In this document: piece after piece, positions 14,892-20,028 of the stretch | How the letters are laid out: each line of letters opens with the position of its first letter | How positions within the stretch are numbered: position 1 is the stretch's first letter | Assembly: GCA_902806015.1 (NCBI GenBank) | Contig: CADCUZ010000166.1 | Span: 1-20,028, forward strand | DNA length: 20,028 bases | Direction of reading: 5' to 3' | DNA from: an uncultured Rubrobacteraceae bacterium | Lineage (GTDB): Bacteria; Actinomycetota; Rubrobacteria; Rubrobacterales; Rubrobacteraceae | Translations under genes and position numbers: made by a program | Notes under the pieces: generated by a model | What the model was told of the DNA's origin: nothing | Seen by the model: the letters and a program-made list of their open reading frames with translations, nothing else | Databases searched by the model: none

Positions 14892-15559
14892 ATGGGAGGT
14901 CATCGCGTGTGTGCTGGCGTGCCCCGAGCCACTAGCGAAAAAGGACGGGTCGACATCTCCGTCCCGCTGCGCAGCGGGACGGTCCACTGGCCGGACAACC
15001 CGCCAGTTCGGATCGAACGGGTGTTCGGCATAGAACGCGGCGACGTCGCCAACGTCTCGACTCTCTCGCTGGGGTCACACACGGGCACCCACATGGACGC
15101 GCCGCTCCACTTCGTGCGCGGCGGGAGGGGATGGACAGGATGCCGCTCGATGCTACGATGGGGCGGGCGCGGGTGATCGAGATCCAGGACCCCACTTCGA
15201 TCGAACCCGACGAGTTGGACCCGCGTGGAATCGGTCGCTGTGAGAGCGTATCCTCTTCAAGACGCGAAAGTAGTCCCTGGCCTGGTGGACCCAGGGTTTC
15301 ATCGAGGACTTCGTGTACGTCTCGCGGGAGGCGGCCCGCTACCTCGCGGAGCGTGGGGTCAGGACCGTCGGCGTCGGCTACCTCCCGGTCGGCGGTTCTA
15401 TGCGGATGGCGTCGAGACGCGTCAGGCGCTCCTCGGGGCGGGGATCTGGGTTATCGAGGGACTCGACCTGTCCACGGCGGAACCGGGCGAGCACGAGTTG
15501 ATTGCTTGCCGCTTAAGGTGGAAGACGGCACCCCTTCCCGGGCGCTCCTGCGCAAGTGA
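14892..15559 (+). pseudogene. Cyclase/kynurenine-formamidase-like hydrolase, multiply frameshifted
   Basis: Four pieces in three frames rebuild one protein. The first (14892 to about 15125) reads RVDISVPLRSGTVHWPDNPP and SLGSHTGTHMDAPLHFV, which is the metal-binding HxGTHxDxxxH motif. The second, from about 15131, reads MDRMPLDATMGRARVIEI. The third, from 15244, reads ERILFKTRK, meets TAG at 15271-15273, then DFVYVSREAARYLAERGVRT. The fourth reads FYADGVETRQALLGAGIWVI then EGLDLSTAEPGEHELIACRL, and the last codons (KVEDGTPSRALLRK) lie in yet another frame before TGA. Members of this family hydrolyse N-formylkynurenine or cyclic amides. At least three shifts plus a stop make it clearly non-functional, or the sequence here is very poor. 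Confidence 0.75.
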
Positions 15560-15669
15560 GAGGAGATGGCAGCCGAAGCGCTTCCCGCAATAGCGCGCGA
15601 CGGCGGCTGCCGGGGTCATAATGGGGTATCGCCCGACTCGGGACTGCGACCAGGAGGTTATAAGGTGAG

Positions 15670-16629
15670 ATGAGCGATCCTTTGCAAATGACGACCCTGG
15701 GCGAAGCTCTGGCCGTGATGGACCCCCTCTCGAAGGGCCCGCTCAGGCACGTCGGCAGGTTCGAGAAGCACCTGGGCGGGGCCGAGTTCAACGTGGCCGT
15801 GGGCCTCTCGCGCCTCGGGCACAGGGTCGGATGGGCGGGCCGGCTCGGGGACGACGAGTTCGGGGAGGAGATCCTGGCCTTCGCGCGGGGGGAGGGGGTG
15901 GACGTCTCCAGGGCTGGCCTGGATCCCGAGGCACCCACGGGCCTCTACTTCAAGGAGTGGAGGGCCCTGGGCCAGCTGCGCGTCCACTACTACCGGGCGG
16001 GCTCGGCGGCGAGCCGGATGCGGTTCGACGGGCTGGACGTGGAGTACCTGCTCTCCGGCGAGATCCTGCACCTCACCGGCATCACGGCCGCGCTCTCCGA
16101 GAGCTGCCACGACCTGATCGACCGCCTCATCTCCGCCGCCAACGAACGCGGCGCAACCGTCTCGTTCGATCTCAACGTCAGACGGCTGCTGCTGGGAGGG
16201 CGTGACCCGCGGGAGGTCCTTGGCCCCCTCGCGGCTCGCAGCGATCTCCTGTTTCTTTCCGAGGATGAGGCGGAGCTCCTGTTCGGCGGCAGCAATCCGG
16301 GGCGCATCCGGGAGGTGCGGCAGGATGTACGGGCCGCGACGGTGGTCGTTCACCGGGCGGACGGGGCCTTCGCGGTGGAGGAGGCCGGTGTCTCCGAGAT
16401 GGCAGCCTACCCCGTGGACGTGGTTGACACTGTAGGCGCGGGCGACGCGTTCGTCGCCGGTTTTCTGTCGGGGCGGTTGCGGGGCTGGAGTACCGGGGAG
16501 TGCTTGGACATGGCGAACGCCTGCGGCGCGTGCGCGGTCACCGTGCCGGGGGACCTGAAGGGGCTTCCCACAGAAGTAGAGGCACTCGCGCTGCGGCGCG
16601 GCCTGGGGCCCCAAGACGCCGAGCGATAG
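15670..16629 (+). CDS. kdgK: PfkB-family sugar kinase, probably 2-keto-3-deoxygluconate kinase
   Basis: The protein has 319 residues. Its ATG lies after CAGGAGG with GTTATAAGGTGAG between. PfkB features: the opening TLGEALAVMDP, GGAEFNVAVGLSRLG (36-50, substrate glycine box), a lid region (about 85-110), SEDEAELLFGG, and the C-terminal signature DTVGAGDAFVAGFL (253-266) with the catalytic base Asp259 and the anion hole GAG. YFKEWRALGQLRVHYYRAGSAAS in the lid, with the Tyr/Arg pattern, is typical of KDG kinases rather than fructokinases. It phosphorylates 2-keto-3-deoxygluconate to KDPG. The next gene, an aldolase for KDPG, starts 17 bases later, which fixes the reading well. It lies downstream of two broken genes and has its own ribosome binding site; a -10-like CATAAT (15617-15622) may serve it. 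Confidence 0.88.
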   Translation: MSDPLQMTTLGEALAVMDPLSKGPLRHVGRFEKHLGGAEFNVAVGLSRLGHRVGWAGRLGDDEFGEEILAFARGEGVDVSRAGLDPEAPTGLYFKEWRALGQLRVHYYRAGSAASRMRFDGLDVEYLLSGEILHLTGITAALSESCHDLIDRLISAANERGATVSFDLNVRRLLLGGRDPREVLGPLAARSDLLFLSEDEAELLFGGSNPGRIREVRQDVRAATVVVHRADGAFAVEEAGVSEMAAYPVDVVDTVGAGDAFVAGFLSGRLRGWSTGECLDMANACGACAVTVPGDLKGLPTEVEALALRRGLGPQDAER

Positions 16630-16646
16630 CGAAAGGAGACTACCAG

Positions 16647-17291
16647 ATGGAACCCGACCGGACCCTGAAGAAGACCGAGGACTTGGGCCTGCTGGCCGTG
16701 GTGCGCGGGGAGTCGCGCTCGGCAGCGCTGGAGGTCGTCGGCGCCCTGGTCGAGGGTGGCGTCCTGGGTATAGAGATCACTTTCACCACCCCCGATGCCC
16801 CGCAGGTCATACGGGATCTGGACGAAGAGTACGGGGACGACATCCTGCTCGGCGCCGGCACCGTGATCACGCGCGAGCAGGTGGACCAGGCCGCCGAGGC
16901 CGGGTCCACCTTCCTGGTCAGCCCGGGCTGCGACCCGGAGCTTTTGCCCGCCATGCTCGAGACTGGGCTCCTGGTGCTGCCGGGCGTCCTCACGCCCTCG
17001 GAGGTCATGCTCGCCCGCCGGCTCGGCGCGCCGGCCGTAAAGCTCTTTCCCGGCTCCTCCGGAGGACCTTCTTTCCTGAAGGCGCTCCTGGGTCCGTTCC
17101 CCGACGTCTTTTTCGTGCCCACAGGCGGGGTCTCCGTCGACAACGTCTCCGACTGGTTCGCGGCCGGGGCCCGCACGGTCGGAGCCGGGAGCGCGCTTGC
17201 CCCGCCGTCGCTCGCCGGACGCGAGCGTAACGAGGTCGTCGAGACCGCGACGCGGTTCGCGGAGGCCGTGCACACCGCAAGAAAACGCTAA
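16647..17291 (+). CDS. eda: 2-dehydro-3-deoxyphosphogluconate (KDPG) aldolase
   Basis: The start at 16647 has GAAAGGAG upstream; longer frames reach back into the kinase gene. The protein has 214 residues, the normal size for this class I aldolase. Catalytic set: Arg20 in LLAVVRG, Glu43 in GIEITFTTPDA, the phosphate-binding GAGTV (69-73), SPG (92-94), Schiff-base Lys132 in APAVKLFPGS, PTGGVS (158-163) and GAGSAL (179-184). It cleaves KDPG to pyruvate and glyceraldehyde 3-phosphate, ending the Entner-Doudoroff route or the hexuronate/gluconate side routes. Co-transcription with the kinase just upstream is likely. The sequence could also act on 2-keto-4-hydroxyglutarate, as several relatives do. 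Confidence 0.92.
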   Translation: MEPDRTLKKTEDLGLLAVVRGESRSAALEVVGALVEGGVLGIEITFTTPDAPQVIRDLDEEYGDDILLGAGTVITREQVDQAAEAGSTFLVSPGCDPELLPAMLETGLLVLPGVLTPSEVMLARRLGAPAVKLFPGSSGGPSFLKALLGPFPDVFFVPTGGVSVDNVSDWFAAGARTVGAGSALAPPSLAGRERNEVVETATRFAEAVHTARKR

Positions 17292-17294
17292 GAG

Positions 17295-17535
17295 GAGGCT
17301 GTCCGAGAAATACCCCCCCGACCAGAGCAGGAAGATGCACCGACGGGACCCGGCACGGCCCTGTAGACTGGTCATACGCTGCGGGTTAGCGAGGGCTGAC
17401 CGCGCGTCTCGTTTCGGGAGTCAAACACCGTCTTATTGGCCTATTGGATCTTGCTCCAAAAAGCCCATTTCGGTAACGGATGGCGGCCATCTCGCAACAG
17501 TTTGATAACACGCCCGAAAAGCGCGGACAAACCTC
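17295..17535. mobile_element. Possible MITE-like or insertion-sequence remnant
   Basis: The left edge GAGGCTGTCCGAGAAATA and the reverse complement of the right edge, GAGGTTTGTCCGCGCTTTT, are imperfect inverted repeats about 240 bases apart. The form GAGGCTGTCCGA is common at transposon ends. No transposase frame lies between and I see no target duplication, so this is tentative. Confidence 0.25.
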
Positions 17536-17561
17536 TTGCACCCCTCTTGTGGGGTGTTAAA

Positions 17562-17591
17562 TTGACCTTTGTTATGTGCCGTCGGCACATA
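17562..17591 (+). promoter_or_regulatory. Promoter with overlapping 19-bp palindrome before the FUSC gene
   Basis: TTGACC (17562-17567) is a good -35 box. CACATA (17586-17591) lies 18 bases on as a weak -10. TATGTGCC-GTC-GGCACATA (17573-17591) is a perfect palindrome with eight-base arms covering the spacer and the -10. A repressor bound here would block polymerase. The same arms could form a hairpin if transcribed. Confidence 0.55.
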
Positions 17592-17622
17592 GTAAAAACG
17601 AGAGGTTTTGGAGGGGGGTGTG

Positions 17623-18762
17623 ATGGCGATTTCTGGTGTTGTGGAAGCGTTTAGGCGGGGTGGGCCGTCGGCGATTCGTCGCGAGGTGGACAGTTCGCTC
17701 GGTAGGTTGCGGGCGGGCATATGGCCCGTTGCGCAGACGGCGGTCGCGGCAGCGCTTGCCTGGTCTGCGGCGGCGTTGGTGTTGGGTCACGACCGTCCCT
17801 TCGTGGCGGCGATAGCGGCCGTGATCTCGATCGGCGCGGTGGCCGGCCAGACGCTGCGGAGGGCCGTGGAGTGGACCCTCGGGGTTGCCGTGGGGCTTGC
17901 GGTCGCCGACCTCATAATGCTCGCCATAGGCACCGGGCCAATCCAGACCGGGGTCATCGTGGGGCTGGCGATGTCCGTCGCGCTCCTGCTACGGGGCGGG
18001 ATCATGTTCTGGACCGAGGCCGGTGTCTCCGCCCTGCTCGTCGCCGGGCTCGACCCCACGACCTCCGGGGTATCGCCCGACAGGTTCCTGGAGGCGCTCA
18101 TAGGCGGCGCCATGGCACTGGCTGTCAGCGCCGCCTTCCCGAGCAACCCGAGCTTGCGCGCCAGGCTGGCGACGCGGCCGGTCCTGGAAGACCTCGCCAC
18201 AGCCCTGCGGGACGCGTCCGCCGCCCTTATCGGCGGCGACCTCGACCTGGCCGAGCAGTCGCTCTCCGAAGCCCGCGGCGTGGACGCCTCGGTGGCACGA
18301 TTGCGGGAGGAGCTAGATGGGGGATACCAGATCGCGCGCTTCTCCCCGCCGCGCAGGCGGCACCTCGGTCCCCTGGCCCGCTACGCGACCGCGGCCGACC
18401 AGCTCGATTTCGCCGTGCGGGACGCGCGCGTGCTCGCGCGCGCTGCCGTTACGATGGTGCGCGAGCGGGGGGCCGCGCCGGGCCAGCTCGCGGAGGCCAT
18501 CCTGGGCCTCGCCCTCGCGGTCGAAGCCCTCGCCGGGTACCTGGAGAGGCCCGACTACCCGTCCGACGTCCGCCTCTTCGCTCTCGGGGCCGCCCAGGAG
18601 GCCACGGCCAGCCTCGGGACGAGCAACGACCTGGAGACCAGCGCGCTCGTTTCCCAGGTGCGCTCGACTGCCCTCGACCTGCTGCAGGCGGCGGGTATGG
18701 GCCCGGCCGAAGCGCTCGAAGCCCTCCGCGGTCCGCACGAAGCAGGCAAAGAGGCCCTGTGA
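17623..18762 (+). CDS. FUSC/aromatic-acid-exporter (ArAE)-type membrane protein
   Basis: ATG 17623 follows GGAGGGGGG. The protein has 379 residues in two parts. Residues 30-170 contain about six hydrophobic helices, beginning IWPVAQTAVAAALAWSAAAL and including FVAAIAAVISIGAVAGQTLR, with the charged RPFVAAIAAV turn typical of the family. Residues 175-379 are a soluble, Ala/Leu/Glu-rich helical domain. This plan fits FUSC/ArAE proteins, which export aromatic acids or other small organic acids. The protein is half the length of two-repeat members, so it may work as an oligomer. The substrate is unknown. Its own promoter carries a strong palindrome, so it is probably controlled by a local repressor not encoded in the window. 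Part of its soluble domain recurs, inverted, just downstream. Confidence 0.8.
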   Translation: MAISGVVEAFRRGGPSAIRREVDSSLGRLRAGIWPVAQTAVAAALAWSAAALVLGHDRPFVAAIAAVISIGAVAGQTLRRAVEWTLGVAVGLAVADLIMLAIGTGPIQTGVIVGLAMSVALLLRGGIMFWTEAGVSALLVAGLDPTTSGVSPDRFLEALIGGAMALAVSAAFPSNPSLRARLATRPVLEDLATALRDASAALIGGDLDLAEQSLSEARGVDASVARLREELDGGYQIARFSPPRRRHLGPLARYATAADQLDFAVRDARVLARAAVTMVRERGAAPGQLAEAILGLALAVEALAGYLERPDYPSDVRLFALGAAQEATASLGTSNDLETSALVSQVRSTALDLLQAAGMGPAEALEALRGPHEAGKEAL

Positions 18763-18794
18763 CGGGGTTGGACGACATGCTAGCGTGGTCCTAC

Positions 18795-19104
18795 CTAAAC
18801 GCTGACAAGATCGGCCGGGGGTTGCTGGGGAGTCCGGGGTGGGTGACGGTCCCCGCTCCTACTCAATCTACGCCGCCTGCTTGGTGGGGAAAATCGTGCG
18901 ATCTGGTACCCGCCGTCGAACTCCTCCCGCAGCATGCGCAGGGCCGCCTTGGGTCCCACTCTCCCCACCGCCCGCGGCTTGCGGGCGTCTTTATGCCAGG
19001 GGCGAAAGTAACCCAAGCCTTGCGGAGACCTTCGTGTGCTCCTCGGGCACGAAGGTCGCGTGGATCGGCTGCGTCTCAGAGGTCATCGCGTATTCGTCGC
19101 TCAC
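18795..19104 (-). pseudogene. Fragmentary gene ending in a FUSC-like segment
   Basis: Beginning at GTG 19104, with GGGAGAGGGG upstream, a 37-codon frame reads VSDEYAMTSETQPIHATFVP and ends at TAA 18991. Shifting frame near 19012 continues into YFRPWHKDARKPRAVGRVGP, then LREEFDGGYQIARFSPPSRR, then low-quality Arg-rich sequence. The segment at 18867-18932 matches the FUSC protein's LREELDGGYQIARFSPPRRR. The beginning is not recognised. It is probably a remnant left by rearrangement, though a 37-residue small protein from 19104 cannot be ruled out. Confidence 0.4.
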
Positions 19105-19467
19105 CGCATCCCCTCTCCCGACGCTTCAGTTTGACGACAACCCGTCCGAAACGGATGGCAACGCTGGGTAACAGTAAAACCACAAAATCGGCTTATACAG
19201 GAGGTTTGTGCAACCTCGGGAAACGGAGGCAAACATTCTTTCGCTAACGGAAAACCATGGTATCCCGGGTTCGAACTCGGTCGCGCGACGCTCATTTTAT
19301 AGCGTTTTGCAGGAAAAATTGCACCACCGAGATGGCGTTCCGATCGTACGGGGGGCCTCTTGGTGCCAACCTGGTGCCAACCAAAGGGTCGCTGGTAGTC
19401 CGCCGACTTGCGAGCGTCGAGGGGATGGTGTCGGTTTGTCGAGGGTAGAACGGCGATCATCGACTAG
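19105..19467. other. Non-coding stretch with a tRNA-like T-loop and repeats
   Basis: No gene is supported. GGGTTCGAA at 19267-19275 looks like a tRNA T-arm, but the flanking bases do not pair as a T stem and no acceptor or anticodon arm could be built. TTTTGCAGGAAAAATTGCACC and a tandem repeat follow. The whole resembles worn sequence around an attachment site. Confidence 0.3.
19361..19382. repeat. Perfect tandem duplication of TGGTGCCAACC
   Basis: Two 11-base copies lie head to tail (19361-19371 and 19372-19382) with no mismatch. Each contains the near-palindrome TTGGTGCCAAC. Such repeats can be integrase arm sites; an integrase-like tail lies about 300 bases downstream. Confidence 0.7.
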
Positions 19468-19686
19468 GAGCGCGGCTACGACGGCCAGCTCTTCTATCCG
19501 GGGCTGGCTCTGGATGAGAGGTACATTGAGTTTCTTGGGGGCTGCCTTGAGAGCATAGGGGAGGACGACCCCGACGAGGAACGGCTGTTTCGGGACCTCT
19601 GGGAGGACGAGACCCAGAGGGCTGCGATGATCGAAAGCCTAATGGCAGACCGCCAGGTCAAAACGGGCAGACCCCGGGAGCAATGA
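19468..19686 (+). pseudogene. Acidic orphan reading frame lacking a start, unknown family
   Basis: From just after TAG (19465-19467) a frame of 72 codons reads ERGYDGQLFYPGLALDERYI, then LESIGEDDPDEERLFRDLWE and a tail rich in Glu/Asp/Arg, ending in TGA. It has no ATG, GTG or TTG start in its first part, but codon choice and composition look coding. The codons before the stop (AIID) read naturally into it, so the TAG may be a nonsense mutation. I do not recognise the protein. Confidence 0.4.
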
Positions 19687-19689
19687 TCC

Positions 19690-19755
19690 TATGGTCCTGC
19701 GACTCCGGCGATGCAGAAGAGGACCGCTCAGGCGATGGAGGAGGCGCTGGCGTAG
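19690..19755 (+). pseudogene. Possible C-terminal tail of a tyrosine recombinase (integrase)
   Basis: The frame reads YGPATPAMQKRTAQAMEEAL followed by Ala and TAG. Actinobacterial phage-type integrases often end with the nucleophile Tyr then HVTPAMQ and an Ala-rich helix. Here the His-Val of that motif reads Pro-Ala. The catalytic Arg/His boxes are not present upstream. Only the last 21 codons remain, so the family call is tentative. Confidence 0.35.
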
Positions 19756-19869
19756 GAGGTCGGATCCTCAGGTCCCGTGATCTACCGTGGGTAGCCTCGG
19801 AGGATAGGGCTTCAACCGTACCGAGAGACTACAGAGGATAGAGTGACTCTCAACGAGCTTTATTTTGAG

Positions 19870-19896
19870 GTTTTCGCGTAGAGGATAGGCGAAAAC
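19870..19896. repeat. Inverted repeat GTTTTCGC / GCGAAAAC
   Basis: Perfect eight-base arms (19870-19877 and 19889-19896) flank an 11-base loop. It lies about 100 bases before a possible gene start, so it is a candidate operator or hairpin in that gene's upstream region. Confidence 0.5.
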
Positions 19897-19920
19897 GATC
19901 CGGTAGGAGGAAAGCCTAGG

Positions 19921-19948
19921 TTGACCGGAGAACCCGACGCATTAAGCT
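19921..19948 (+). promoter_or_regulatory. Possible promoter for the gene at the right edge
   Basis: TTGACC (19921-19926) and TAAGCT (19943-19948) are 16 bases apart. Transcription would begin near 19955, giving a leader of about 43 bases before the TTG start at 19998. Confidence 0.3.
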
Positions 19949-19997
19949 CCTGGGTAGCCCATTGAGACGGTCCGATCAACGATACGGGAGGTACAGG

Positions 19998-20028
19998 TTG
20001 CCAGCCAACCAGACGAAACCGGAGACGT
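19998..20028 (+). CDS. Start of a gene running off the window, unknown
   Basis: TTG at 19998 stands six bases after GGGAGG, a good ribosome binding site, and opens a frame reading MPANQTKPET to the window's end. It is too short to name. The call rests on the ribosome binding site, the upstream promoter-like boxes and the open frame. Confidence 0.4.
   Translation, partial: MPANQTKPET

Larger units (their letters stand above)
17292..17622. other. Non-coding stretch between aldolase and FUSC genes
   Basis: No supported gene in these 331 bases. They contain GAGGCTGTCCGAGAAATA at 17295-17312, which resembles insertion-sequence ends, an imperfect inverted counterpart at 17517-17535, and the promoter and palindrome of the FUSC gene. 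Confidence 0.4.

Noticed and set aside
17721..19247. 508-codon plus-strand frame overlapping the FUSC gene
   Set aside because: Arg/Gly/Pro-rich shadow frame; the FUSC frame has membrane helices, a strong ribosome binding site and its own promoter.
19255..19330. tRNA gene suggested by GGTTCGAA
   Set aside because: The T stem does not pair on either strand and neither an anticodon arm nor an acceptor stem can be formed.
1..20028. CRISPR array
   Set aside because: No regularly spaced repeats of 20-40 bases were seen; the only perfect tandem repeat noted is an 11-mer pair.

Overview
The window is about 20 kb of high-GC DNA. The genes use GTG, TTG and ATG starts, strong purine-rich ribosome binding sites and an actinobacterial style of protein. 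The gene types (trehalose-type sugar metabolism, a FUSC-type transporter, a Crp/Fnr remnant, GC-rich membrane proteins) suggest a Rubrobacter-like actinobacterium. That placement is inference from protein character, not a database match.

Layout. 1-760: the tail of an aquaporin-type channel, then a small four-helix membrane protein. 760-1580: no intact gene; two hairpins, a decayed Crp/Fnr regulator and the tail of an alpha/beta hydrolase. 1580-3046 (minus strand): a 3-hydroxyisobutyrate-dehydrogenase-type reductase and a DUF4870-type membrane protein with an apparent double frameshift. 3423-5090: a SAM hydrolase (DUF62) and a convergent cyclic-nucleotide-type phosphodiesterase. 5299-6011: a frameshifted FadR/GntR regulator. 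6513-14506 (plus strand, tightly spaced): sugar porter, beta-phosphoglucomutase-like HAD, ROK glucokinase, trehalose-6-phosphate phosphatase, GH65 disaccharide phosphorylase, glucose-6-phosphate dehydrogenase. 14563-15559: two ruined genes, an internally deleted polyphosphate-glucokinase-like gene and a shattered cyclase/kynurenine-formamidase-like gene. 15670-17291: KDG kinase and KDPG aldolase. 17623-18762: a FUSC/aromatic-acid-exporter-type membrane protein behind a palindromic promoter. 18763 to the end: debris, comprising an inverted FUSC-like fragment, a tandem repeat, an acidic orphan frame and an integrase-like tail, then the possible start of a new gene.

How the genes fit together (inference). 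The sugar porter brings in a sugar. GH65 splits an alpha-glucosyl disaccharide with phosphate into beta-glucose 1-phosphate and glucose. The HAD mutase makes glucose 6-phosphate from the first product and the ROK kinase makes it from the second. OtsB links the set to trehalose 6-phosphate, and Zwf draws glucose 6-phosphate into oxidative metabolism. KDG kinase and KDPG aldolase supply the lower Entner-Doudoroff reactions, yielding pyruvate and glyceraldehyde 3-phosphate. Neither 6-phosphogluconate dehydratase nor 6-phosphogluconolactonase is present here.

The striking overall pattern is an intact catabolic core flanked by many broken genes. I did not see a clearly new defence, CRISPR, biosynthetic or mobile system, nor any convincing tRNA or rRNA.
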